Source: Acidobacteriota bacterium (GTDB taxonomy: Bacteria > Acidobacteriota > Terriglobia > Terriglobales > Acidobacteriaceae). From it: 6,783 nucleotides of DNA. Positions 1 through 6,409 of the stretch are shown piece after piece. The notes beneath the pieces were generated by a model. That model made no database searches, was not told the DNA's origin, and worked only from the letters and a program-made list of their open reading frames with translations. Location of the stretch: assembly GCA_019247235.1 (NCBI GenBank), contig JAFAPG010000694.1:1-6783 (forward strand), read 5' to 3'. The translations under genes and the position numbers were made by a program. Numbering within the stretch: the first letter of the stretch is position 1; each line of letters starts with the position of its first letter.

Positions 1-168
1 AGGCGTTATCACTTGGCGGGCGCCCTAGGCGCAGCGATCTGCGACAAGTTCCTTGAACGAGGCTGGATTACACGGGAACGCAAAGGCCGGATTGTACATT
101 TGTCCCCTGGTGGAAGTCGCGAGCTGGCCTATCTTCTCCACGGCTCCCTTTACGACGCGCTCCGCTGA
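1..168 (+). CDS. ArsR-family winged-helix transcriptional regulator, C-terminal fragment
   Basis: This is the last 55 codons of a gene that enters from the left edge in frame with base 1 and stops at TGA 166-168. The peptide begins RRYHLAGALGAAICDKFLER and continues through GWI and a basic RERKGR stretch to LSPGG. This matches the C-terminal part of a known ArsR-type family, in which a CLDWSERR-like motif is followed by HLAGALGAA, a G-W-hydrophobic wing region and a final LTPAG-like motif. The helix-turn-helix itself would lie upstream, outside the window, so the DNA target and ligand cannot be judged. It is the only gene on the plus strand and converges on the ThuA-like gene, so it need not regulate the genes here. 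The family call rests on recognition of a short C-terminal segment and is moderately sure; the reading frame and stop are clear. Confidence 0.68.
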   Translation, partial: RRYHLAGALGAAICDKFLERGWITRERKGRIVHLSPGGSRELAYLLHGSLYDALR

Positions 169-173
169 CGGGC

Positions 174-189
174 CGCAATAATTACTGCG
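174..189. repeat. Imperfect 16-bp palindrome just downstream of the ArsR-like gene
   Basis: The bases CGCAATAATTACTGCG form two 8-base arms that are inverted complements at 7 of 8 positions, with the mismatch at the fifth pair. The dyad sits 5 bases after the stop of the regulator gene. With no spacer it would not fold into a stable hairpin, so a dimeric protein-binding site is a possible reading, but chance is also possible for one site of this size. Confidence 0.25.
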
Positions 190-543
190 TTCTGACCAAA
201 GCAACCGACCACAATCAGATTGATTCTGAAACAGATGGGTGAACTGCGCCAATCTGTTAAGCCAGACACGAAAAACCTTATTGGGACAGCTTACCCCGAC
301 CAGCAAAATCCGACTTCACCCTTTGGCGACTGAACTCCTTCGCAAAGCCTAAGGATCTAGCCGCGGAAAGGGCTGGTTCGACTCAGCTGGCAATGGAATC
401 GTGCAGCTCACCGTACTGCTTTCTGAGCTTGCGACTTTTTCGAAAATCTGCTCGCGGATATCTGGCTATGCTGGCGCTCTCTCGAGCGTCAACGTTGCGC
501 ATGGTAGCAGAACTCTTTTATCGGGCAATAACGGGGAGCGCCT

Positions 544-558
544 GGTGATCCCATCACC
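544..558. repeat. Perfect 6-bp stem, 3-base loop hairpin downstream of the ThuA-like gene
   Basis: GGTGAT-CCC-ATCACC on the plus strand forms an exact inverted repeat. On the minus strand it lies about 20 bases past the ThuA-like stop codon, where a transcript end would be expected. There is no following U-run, so it is not a standard Rho-independent terminator. It could stabilise the 3' end of the mRNA or be incidental. Confidence 0.3.
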
Positions 559-577
559 CGTGGTTAATCGCCGGCGC

Positions 578-1507
578 CTATGTGTTCGGTTTAGGAGGAA
601 TTACTGAATATCCAGGTGCGGCTTCCTTCAAATTCTCGGTCAGAGAAGCCTCGGCATTACCGAGGGCCCAGCGTATACCGCCACCGAGGACACTAAGGAA
701 AAAGGAATTCGACCAGTTCTCCGGTCGGTCACCAATTGCAGTGTAAAATACGCGTCCCTTACCTTCCCTTCTCGCCCAGGTCATGGGATAGGGTGGACGT
801 TGATAGGGTTCTCCGCTCAGCCCCTTGGTGTCGAGCGTCAAAATAACGTGCAGATCGGTTCGAAAGTCTTTCAGCGAATACCATTCTTCAGTCAAACTCA
901 CAGGAGAGGAAACTCCCTCCAACCCGGGGAAGCTTGGATCGTTGATGATGATATTCCCACTCTGCAGCCGTGGCGAACTTCCATGCGTGATGAACTCACC
1001 GCCTAGCATGCGAAGATATGGGTCCGAGTTCTCCCCATGGGCTATGTAACGGTTAGCACGGTCTTTGCTGTCGGGCTGGGTATGAAAGCTATCACTGGCG
1101 GCGTGCACACCTACAAATCCTAGACCATCACGGATTGAGTTCAGTAGTGATTGTTTGCCAGGCCGCGACATAGGCGGATTGTTGTCGGTTCCTGTGGTGG
1201 TTAAGTCGCCCGTGGTAAAGAAAAGAACCGCAGAATACCTGTGGAAGTCCTTGGAATCGAAGATTCGGCCGTCCTTGGTCGCAGCCACGTCGAACCCATA
1301 TTGGTTGCCTAGGGTCCTGACCGCGTTCTCCACAATGCTTGCCTTGCCACTGGGGGTCTTTACCACGTCATGCTCGAATCCCGAAGATTTTGTAAAAACC
1401 AGCACCGACTTCTTTTCCTCCGCAACCAGACCGGCGGGGAGCATCAGGCTTGTGCCAACTATTAGGCCGCCCTGCAAGAACCCACGGCGACTAACTGTCT
1501 CTTTCAT
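578..1507 (-). CDS. Tat-exported ThuA-like (class I glutamine amidotransferase-like fold) protein
   Basis: This encodes 309 residues starting with ATG at 1505-1507, preceded by a clear AAAGGAG eight bases upstream. The N-terminus has a twin-arginine signal (SRRGFLQGG, residues 6-14), then a hydrophobic stretch ending near residue 29, so the mature protein should be periplasmic or secreted. The body shows ThuA-family landmarks: VLVFTKSSGFEHD at about 35-47, GLGFVGVHAASDS at 128-140, YLRMLGGEFITHG at 164-176, TEEWYSLKDF at 206-215 and a PMTWARREGKGRVFYTAIGD block at 241-260. ThuA proteins take part in trehalose and other disaccharide or sugar-alcohol use in rhizobia, and ThuA-like domains are common in Acidobacteriota, Planctomycetota and Bacteroidota carbohydrate loci. 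The exact reaction of this member is unknown. Length fits a single-domain protein. It lies 79 bases downstream of the cytochrome remnant, and no obvious promoter is visible there. Confidence 0.88.
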   Translation of the reverse strand: MKETVSRRGFLQGGLIVGTSLMLPAGLVAEEKKSVLVFTKSSGFEHDVVKTPSGKASIVENAVRTLGNQYGFDVAATKDGRIFDSKDFHRYSAVLFFTTGDLTTTGTDNNPPMSRPGKQSLLNSIRDGLGFVGVHAASDSFHTQPDSKDRANRYIAHGENSDPYLRMLGGEFITHGSSPRLQSGNIIINDPSFPGLEGVSSPVSLTEEWYSLKDFRTDLHVILTLDTKGLSGEPYQRPPYPMTWARREGKGRVFYTAIGDRPENWSNSFFLSVLGGGIRWALGNAEASLTENLKEAAPGYSVIPPKPNT

Positions 1508-1515
1508 TGTGATTT

Positions 1516-1522
1516 CTCCTTT
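1516..1522 (-). promoter_or_regulatory. Ribosome binding site of the ThuA-like gene
   Basis: CTCCTTT on the plus strand reads AAAGGAG on the coding strand, eight bases before the ATG at 1505-1507. It fixes the start immediately ahead of the twin-arginine signal. Confidence 0.8.
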
Positions 1523-1586
1523 AGCTCTGTGAGAAGTGCGCGGGCGGCCTCAAACGAAACCGAGCATTAAAGAAATAAGAAGGCAT

Positions 1587-1699
1587 TCATGTCTTTTTTC
1601 GCAAGCGGGCGATTTCGCCAGGCTTCACCGCCTCTGCTTGATTACCCAGGAATTACGAACATAATTCAACACATCGCTCACTTCTGCGTCCCAAACAAT
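1587..1699 (-). pseudogene. C-terminal remnant of a c-type cytochrome, frameshifted
   Basis: Reading leftward from 1699, one frame gives IVWDAEVSDVLNYVRNSW, then runs off-frame into a stop. Restoring a single G in the TGGGTAA stretch near 1647 continues the peptide as GNQAEAVKPGEIARLRKKT and ends at TGA 1587-1589. The block DAEVSDVLNYVRNSWGNQA is the characteristic last helix of small c-type cytochromes that accompany PQQ- or flavin-dependent alcohol/gluconate dehydrogenases (consensus like DAEIADVLTYVRNSWGN). The haem-binding CxxCH and axial methionine, which precede this helix in intact proteins, are missing; only about 36 residues survive. Another frame just upstream reads PTLGERLRDAERELF (about 1729-1685), which may belong to the same domain, but I cannot place it firmly. 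The remnant directly follows the broken subunit 3 gene. The identification is by eye. Confidence 0.62.
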
Positions 1700-1705
1700 T
1701 CACGC

Positions 1706-2150
1706 TCAGCATCTCGCAGCCGCTCGCCGAGGGTAGGCCCACGGCTTCAGCAAGGAAATGCGGTCGTCTTGAGCCAGGCCTCGAAAATCCTTCCCAAACT
1801 GCCGCTTGCTCTCGCCGTCCACGAACTCGAGTGCCGGGATGAACTGCTGTTGAAACTTCGCCGGCTGAACCCCATGACAAAAGATCAAGGTAGCGGTTGA
1901 CCAGCGCTTGCTGTGCCCCGGGGGTGTCGTGGGAATTGTCACCTCGCTCAGAATAATGACGGGTCTCATTCTGCTGATCGTTGAAAAATGAGGCCTTCCA
2001 GTTGGGATCGCTCAGAGACTTCGATCCGTCCTCTCCGCGAGCCGCGGCGGTCACATCGGAGGAAATGGCCTGAGCAATGGAAAAAGCCGGTCCCGGTGCC
2101 GGCGCTAGGCTGAGCAAAAGAGCCCCACAAATCATCTCTCGTCGTTGCAT
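1706..2150 (-). pseudogene. Gluconate 2-dehydrogenase subunit 3-like gene with three frame changes
   Basis: From ATG 2148-2150 the frame gives MQRREMICGALLLSLAPAP, a signal-peptide-like start, then a linker and SDPNWKASFFNDQQNET. Near 1961 an extra C moves the match to another frame, VIILSEVTIPT. Near 1928 it returns to the first frame, DTPGAQQALVNRYLDLL. Near 1877 it shifts again to HGVQPAKFQQQF, then LEFVDGESKRQFGKDF and LAQDDRISLL. Joined, this is the normal order of the subunit 3 family: FF-x-x-HQ-N-ET, the IIPATDTPGA-like motif, the VNRYIDLL-like helix and the W/F-LD-x-x-S-x-x-x-FGK-x-F block. The usual C-terminal YYTS-type segment is not seen; the last matching frame stops at 1706. Intact members are small exported subunits that pair with a GMC flavoprotein. 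No strong ribosome binding site precedes the ATG. Three indels within 90 bases, while neighbouring genes are intact, favour true decay over sequencing error. Confidence 0.68.
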
Positions 2151-2472
2151 GTGCGGAGACTGGAACTTCACTGAGGAGAACGGAGTAGCAACCTGGCCCG
2201 AACCTGCCATTGCCAGCATGATAATGCCCATTGCGCCAGTTCCACAAACTGCCTGCTCGACCACTCTCGGGTAGCGCGCTAAAGCGGTGCTGCTCGGTCG
2301 CTCGAGCCACCCAGAGCTGTAAAAGATCCTGCTGCCGGTCTCAATGGGACCGTTGGTGATTTGGACGAGATGTTCGCCCCGTATGGCGAGAGTCTTCCGG
2401 AACTAGTAAGAACGCCAGCCGCAGTGCCGGACCTATTCACCTACAATTGCCGCGCTACATACTCGCGAGATC
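2151..2472 (-). other. Unexplained stretch with a long stop-free frame and no recognised gene
   Basis: These 322 bases lie between the stop of the MBL-fold gene and the ATG of the broken subunit 3 gene. The subunit 3 frame stays open upstream to a TAG near 2403, giving about 84 extra codons without a stop (peptide begins FRKTLAIRGEHLVQITNGP, later ETGSRIFYSSGWLERP). There is no ATG near the beginning of this run, only an internal GTG at 2262-2264, and no Shine-Dalgarno sequence. I do not recognise the peptide. It may be a remnant of another gene, such as an exported sugar-binding or hydrolase domain protein, or a chance open frame in decaying DNA. An 8-base palindrome CTCGCGAG at 2462-2469 lies just past the MBL stop but is not a terminator. 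Confidence 0.45.
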
Positions 2473-3462
2473 CTATTTAGACGGGCTTTTCGTCGGAGTC
2501 TCAGTCGGAAATTCCACAGCCAAGCTTTCCAGCATCTGCCAACAGTTGTCTTTCAAATAGGTCTCTGTCCCCCTCAGCCTGGAGCTCCATCGCGGAAACA
2601 ACTGAGAGTAGCAGTGGTTAACCAATGCCAATTCGTAATCATTGTGGCGATCCCAACGGTGCTTCTGGCTCGAACTCTGTCGTAAGTAATCGGGGAAGAT
2701 CAGCTGCGTCATCTCGGTTGATACTGTGTTCTTCAACTCGTTCACAAACTCGAGGGACCTTTCGACGTCCTCGCGTGTACCTAATCGATCCACATGGCCG
2801 CCGAGAAAGATGTCGAAGTCATAGGTAAGGGCATCATGGTGGGCATTCAGGTAGCCTGGAACATCCTCAGCAATTCCCAAGTTCTTGTACGCCATCCATC
2901 CCGGATAAATCACATCCACCAGCATAAGAACCTTCTGTTTCGGCGCATAGATGAAGATGTTTCCGCTTTCGTGGTTCGGACCTTTATAAGCAAGTAGAAG
3001 AGTCTGATTGCCCACAGTCAGCGTGTAATCTGTTTCAAACGTCCGACTGGGTATGGGCCTGCGGAGATCTTGCCGGCGCGCGAGAATCTCTGCCGTTTGT
3101 TTTTGCGCAATAAATACAGCGTTTCGAGGGAAGAGGTATGCCGCTCCAATATGGTCCGTGTGCTCGTGACTGTAGATGACGTGCGTGACAGGCTTGTCGG
3201 TTACTTCGGCAATGGCTTTTAGGTACCTGGAACCGAGATTTGGGAGAGGATCAACCGCGATGACTCCCTCGGAGGACACCAAGAACATGGTGTTGTACAG
3301 ACCATCGGTAACCCAAAAGAGCCCATCGCGGATTTCCTGCACGAAGTAACCTTTCTCAGGCGGAATCAGTGGTGGCTTCGCGAATTCGGCTGTTTTGTTC
3401 TCTTGTGCCAACACAATTCGTATCAGCAGAACTAACGTTGCTAACAGAGAAAGGATTCTCAT
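2473..3462 (-). CDS. Exported metallo-beta-lactamase-fold hydrolase
   Basis: The 329-residue product starts at ATG 3460-3462, with GAGGTGG seven bases upstream. Residues 1-19 form a Sec signal peptide (MRILSLLATLVLLIRIVLAQ, cleavage probably after the Ala at 19). The zinc-binding signature is complete: SHEHTDH at 98-104 (His99, His101, Asp103, His104), His164 in GPNHESGN, Asp183 in MLVDVIYPG and His223 in FLGGHVD. An intact dinuclear Zn hydrolase is therefore expected in the periplasm. The C-terminal part has a conserved Trp-Arg-Leu-Gly-like segment (PRWSSRLRGTETYLKDNCWQM, in pieces from 290), seen in a subgroup of secreted MBL proteins from soil bacteria. The substrate is unknown; lactones, esters and beta-lactams are all possible for this fold. 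It starts 66 bases after the molybdenum hydroxylase large subunit on the same strand, so it probably belongs to that operon. Confidence 0.9.
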   Translation of the reverse strand: MRILSLLATLVLLIRIVLAQENKTAEFAKPPLIPPEKGYFVQEIRDGLFWVTDGLYNTMFLVSSEGVIAVDPLPNLGSRYLKAIAEVTDKPVTHVIYSHEHTDHIGAAYLFPRNAVFIAQKQTAEILARRQDLRRPIPSRTFETDYTLTVGNQTLLLAYKGPNHESGNIFIYAPKQKVLMLVDVIYPGWMAYKNLGIAEDVPGYLNAHHDALTYDFDIFLGGHVDRLGTREDVERSLEFVNELKNTVSTEMTQLIFPDYLRQSSSQKHRWDRHNDYELALVNHCYSQLFPRWSSRLRGTETYLKDNCWQMLESLAVEFPTETPTKSPSK

Positions 3463-3469
3463 TCAATCG

Positions 3470-3476
3470 CCACCTC
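3470..3476 (-). promoter_or_regulatory. Ribosome binding site of the MBL-fold gene
   Basis: CCACCTC on the plus strand reads GAGGTGG on the coding strand, seven bases ahead of the ATG at 3460-3462. It supports this start, which keeps the complete signal peptide. Confidence 0.75.
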
Positions 3477-3528
3477 AGGATTAAGCTGTCGGCAAGTAGG
3501 AAATTCCGTTCTTACTCGTAGAAGAATG

Positions 3529-5781
3529 TCAGGCCAGCCGCAATCCGTAGCGGCTCAGGGGAAGCGAACGATATCTTTGTCCAGTGGCAACGAAGAGCGC
3601 GTTTGCTACCGCCGGCACCACCGTCACCGGCCCCACTTCTCCTGTCCCGCCAAGCGGACGCGCACCGCTGTCCACGAAATAAACCTCGACTGCTGGCATT
3701 TCCGATAATCGCAATATTTGGTAATCGTGGAAGTTCGATTGCACAGTTCTGCCTCGGTCGAAAGTGATTTCAGATTTAAACGCAGCTGAAAGTCCCCATG
3801 CGACTCCGCCCTCAATGTTGTTTGCAGCAATGTTAGGGTTGAGCACTGTTCCGCAGTCGATCGCGCTGATGACCCGGTGTATGTGGACCCAATTCCCGGT
3901 TACTGAGAGTTCGACAACTTGGCAGATAAGAGTGGCAAACGCCTCGGTAAAGGCTATGCCGCGAAACACTCCTCGCTCGGGCACTTCCGTCCAAGCGGAT
4001 TTTGCCGCGGCCATATCCAAGACGGCCAGAGCTCGGGCGTCTTCCTTCAAAAGGTTGCGGCGAAATTGGTATGGATCTTTACCCGATTGGTGGGCCAGGT
4101 CATCGATATGGCTTTCCGTAGCGAAAATGTTGGGCCCATATCCGGTGGTTCGAAGCACAGAAGTAGACGCGGGGACACCCGCTTTGAGGAGATGGAAATC
4201 GACGCGGACATTTGGGATTTTGTATCGAGTTCCATGCAAGCCTTCGAGACAACTGGGATCATAATCATCTTTTACGGCGACCGGATACACATAATGAAGA
4301 ATTGAGGGCGAGACCAATTGGTGGGCAGCGGCAGCAATCGTATTCTCTGAATTGAGACCCACCGTGATTCTGTGGCGCACGGCCGGACGATATACGTCGT
4401 GCTGAATGTCTTCCTCGCGCGACCAAACTACCTTCACCGGCCTACCTACTGCTTTGGAGGCAGCTACCGCTTCCAGAACAAAATCCGCAACTAAGCGTCT
4501 GCCGAACCCACCCCCCAAAAACGTCCGATTGATCTCTATTTTTTCCTTCGGTAATCCGAGAAATTGAGCGACCATCAATTGCGCGAGCTCCTGTCCCTGC
4601 GTCGGAGCCCAAACCGCACATTTGTCTGCGCTGACGCTTGCCGTCGCGTTCATGGGTTCCATTGCCGCATGCGCAAGAAATTGTGACTCATATTCGCTGG
4701 AGTGAATCTTGTTAAAGCTCTCCGCAAATGGCACTGGATTCTGAATTTTTTCCTGGGCAACACTTGACAGGCGTACGTTCGGATAAGAATGCTGAATGGC
4801 ATCTGGATTACCGACCTGACGAACCAAAACCCAATCTTGACCTGACATCGCTGCACGATACTCTTCCATAATGGTGTCGCTGTTCAGCGTGGCGGCTGGT
4901 CCGTCATCCCAATCAACTCTGAGAGCATCCAACGCTGTTTTAGCCTGCCAGTATCGAGGCGCGACAACCGCCACGCCTCCCGGCACCTCAATCAGCGCGA
5001 CTATGTCGGGAAAACCAGCGACCGAGGTTCGATCAATCGAAACAAGTTTCCCGCCTGGAACCGGACAATGACGCACCGCCGCATAGACCATGTTGGGCAA
5101 TTTAAAATCAAGGCCGAAAACTGCTGAACCATCCACTTTGGAAGGGTTGTCAACTCTAGGAAGTGGCTTACCAAGCAGTCTCCAATCGCTTGGCGCTTTA
5201 AATGGCGGATTCGCCGGCACTCTCTGCTTGCTAGCGGCTTCGGCTAATTGGCCGAACGTGAATCGGAGTGCGGATTTGCGCTCGATGATTTCCCCAGCTT
5301 CAGCGATACAGGAGGAACGTGCAACGTGCCATCGATCTGCAGCAGCCGAGATCAACATCTCGCGTGCGCTTGCCCCCACGCGGCGCATAAGATCAAAAAA
5401 TGACATTGTGCTCTCGCTATTCCCGGTGAACTGAAAATTCAGTCTTGGATTGCGATAAGCCGGGGCAACGGGAGCCATTTCCAGCTTGACCTTTTCCCAG
5501 TCCGCCCCCAGTTCTTCGGCCAGAATCGCCGGCAGCGTGGACATGATCCCCTGGCCCATTTCGGCCTGGGAAATAATGATCGTTACCTCGTTTTGAGGTG
5601 TGATCCGTACCCAGGCATTGAGAGAAAGCTCATTCGCCAACGCTTCATCTGCGGTGACGACTTGCCCGCTGAATAAGCAGCCTACGATGAATGCACCTGA
5701 TGTTCGTGCGGCACTGGCGAGAAAATCTCGCCGGGAGACAGCCGTTTCGGCAGAGGTCAGCGGAGTCTTTGGTCGATTCAC
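3529..5781 (-). CDS. iorB: Molybdopterin-binding large subunit of an isoquinoline 1-oxidoreductase/aldehyde oxidase-type hydroxylase
   Basis: This 750-residue protein belongs to the xanthine oxidase family without FAD domain. It hydroxylates N-heterocycles or aldehydes using water as oxygen source. A twin-arginine signal is present (SRRDFLASA, residues 16-24, followed by a hydrophobic stretch to about 37), so the enzyme acts in the periplasm. Motifs in order: SQAEMGQG at 71-78; the start of the second aldehyde-oxidase-type domain at about 205-235 (LPRVDNPSKVDGSAVFGLDF); AHAAMEPMNATA at 370-381; the cofactor loop LGGGFGRR at 422-429; NFHDY at 683-687; and GGTGEVG at 711-717, holding the probable catalytic Glu715. 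Length is normal for IorB. The start is GTG, with AGGAA eight bases upstream and no better alternative. The segment at 330-365 fits the family poorly and looks like a local insertion. The substrate cannot be read from sequence; the symbol marks the family only. The cytochrome gene lies 31 bases upstream. Confidence 0.92.
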   Translation of the reverse strand: MNRPKTPLTSAETAVSRRDFLASAARTSGAFIVGCLFSGQVVTADEALANELSLNAWVRITPQNEVTIIISQAEMGQGIMSTLPAILAEELGADWEKVKLEMAPVAPAYRNPRLNFQFTGNSESTMSFFDLMRRVGASAREMLISAAADRWHVARSSCIAEAGEIIERKSALRFTFGQLAEAASKQRVPANPPFKAPSDWRLLGKPLPRVDNPSKVDGSAVFGLDFKLPNMVYAAVRHCPVPGGKLVSIDRTSVAGFPDIVALIEVPGGVAVVAPRYWQAKTALDALRVDWDDGPAATLNSDTIMEEYRAAMSGQDWVLVRQVGNPDAIQHSYPNVRLSSVAQEKIQNPVPFAESFNKIHSSEYESQFLAHAAMEPMNATASVSADKCAVWAPTQGQELAQLMVAQFLGLPKEKIEINRTFLGGGFGRRLVADFVLEAVAASKAVGRPVKVVWSREEDIQHDVYRPAVRHRITVGLNSENTIAAAAHQLVSPSILHYVYPVAVKDDYDPSCLEGLHGTRYKIPNVRVDFHLLKAGVPASTSVLRTTGYGPNIFATESHIDDLAHQSGKDPYQFRRNLLKEDARALAVLDMAAAKSAWTEVPERGVFRGIAFTEAFATLICQVVELSVTGNWVHIHRVISAIDCGTVLNPNIAANNIEGGVAWGLSAAFKSEITFDRGRTVQSNFHDYQILRLSEMPAVEVYFVDSGARPLGGTGEVGPVTVVPAVANALFVATGQRYRSLPLSRYGLRLA

Positions 5782-5788
5782 GGTCGTT

Positions 5789-5793
5789 TTCCT
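5789..5793 (-). promoter_or_regulatory. Ribosome binding site supporting a GTG start of the large subunit
   Basis: TTCCT on the plus strand reads AGGAA on the coding strand, seven bases before GTG 5779-5781. No ATG lies between this GTG and the twin-arginine motif, so this GTG is the only start that retains the export signal. Confidence 0.65.
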
Positions 5794-5812
5794 GTTTCAA
5801 ATCGGTTCTGAA

Positions 5813-6409
5813 TTATTCTGGCGGGCACGCCGAACCCATTTTTACCCACCTGGTAACTTCCGCGACAAAGTCGTCATGCGATAGCGGCGGGATCGTTCGT
5901 CCCGGGCCCGGAGCCCATCCCCAGTTCACGATGCGGTCGTTACGGAAGTGTTCAAGAAGTTGTTCCAGGCTGCGATTCCCGTTCGCAGCCGGGTCCTTTA
6001 GAGTTCGACACAGTTCCCCAACGCTCAGCCCTTGCCAAGCCATGCGCATGCTCGGCGGCGGCAGGCGCCAATCTGGACATCCGGGTGGGGCGTGCAGTTG
6101 CGACGAGTTTGTGTCTTGGTGGCAATTGCTGCAGCGCATTGCAGGGGTACCCCTTCCGTCGGGCCCCCGTTTCACGTTCATGCCGTGAGGGGTTCCAGCG
6201 TCGCCTTGCAAGGGAGAATCTCCCGGCACATGGCAATTCAGGCATCGTGGACTGGTCAGCACGGATGCGATACGTGAGAATGCGCGAAGCGACTCCAGCT
6301 GATCGAAGGAGCTTGCGCCGATGCCGTTTTGAGGCTGAAGCGACGATGAAGCAGCCAGCAATAGAGCAGCAACTACCATGGCACGGCGAAATAATAAACT
6401 TTGACTCAC
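5813..6409 (-). CDS. Di-haem c-type cytochrome of the molybdenum hydroxylase (isoquinoline 1-oxidoreductase-associated subunit)
   Basis: I start this at GTG 6407-6409, giving 198 residues. AAGGAGG lies ten bases upstream, and the start overlaps the stop of the small subunit in a GTGA arrangement. A longer frame exists upstream but would run through the small-subunit gene. Residues 1 to about 22 form a signal peptide with a basic start and a hydrophobic core (MVVAALLLAA at 11-20). Two haem c motifs are present, CLNCH at 56-60 and CSNCH at 93-97. Further family landmarks are RGPDGRGTPAMRC at 81-93, MAWQGLSVGELC at 123-134, KDPAANGNRSL at 138-148 and GWGWAPGPGR near 162-171. This layout matches small proteins annotated beside iorAB genes. 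Its likely role is to take electrons from the [2Fe-2S] subunit and pass them to the respiratory chain in the periplasm. Axial ligands are not assigned. Confidence 0.87.
   Translation of the reverse strand: MSQSLLFRRAMVVAALLLAASSSLQPQNGIGASSFDQLESLRAFSRIASVLTSPRCLNCHVPGDSPLQGDAGTPHGMNVKRGPDGRGTPAMRCSNCHQDTNSSQLHAPPGCPDWRLPPPSMRMAWQGLSVGELCRTLKDPAANGNRSLEQLLEHFRNDRIVNWGWAPGPGRTIPPLSHDDFVAEVTRWVKMGSACPPE

Larger units (their letters stand above)
169..577. other. Convergent intergenic region without a convincing gene
   Basis: About 409 bases lie between the stop of the ArsR-like gene and the stop of the ThuA-like gene. I read all frames and found only short open stretches with no recognisable motif, low-complexity signal or plausible ribosome binding site. 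Two small dyads are present, one at 174-189 and one at 544-558, but neither carries the T-run of a classical intrinsic terminator. A GGTTCGACTC stretch near 376-385 resembles a tRNA T-loop but has no surrounding cloverleaf. The region probably carries termination or processing signals for both converging transcripts, but none can be assigned firmly. Confidence 0.6.

Noticed and set aside
25..306. Open frame of 93 codons on the minus strand opposite the regulator fragment
   Set aside because: It lies antisense to the clearly coding ArsR-family C-terminus, and its peptide has no family-like features.
360..400. Possible tRNA or tmRNA 3' end because of GGTTCGACTC
   Set aside because: The flanking bases do not form a 5-bp T stem with a 7-base loop and no acceptor or anticodon arms can be folded upstream.
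401..607. Open frame of 68 codons on the plus strand in the convergent gap
   Set aside because: It overlaps the end of the ThuA-like gene, has no ribosome binding site and no recognisable motif, and is consistent with chance.
1155..1532. 125-codon open frame on the plus strand
   Set aside because: It is antisense to the N-terminal half of the ThuA-like gene, which has clear motifs, a signal and a ribosome binding site on the other strand.
2462..2469. CTCGCGAG palindrome after the MBL-fold stop as a terminator
   Set aside because: It is only 8 bases with no loop and no T-run, so it cannot form a terminator hairpin.
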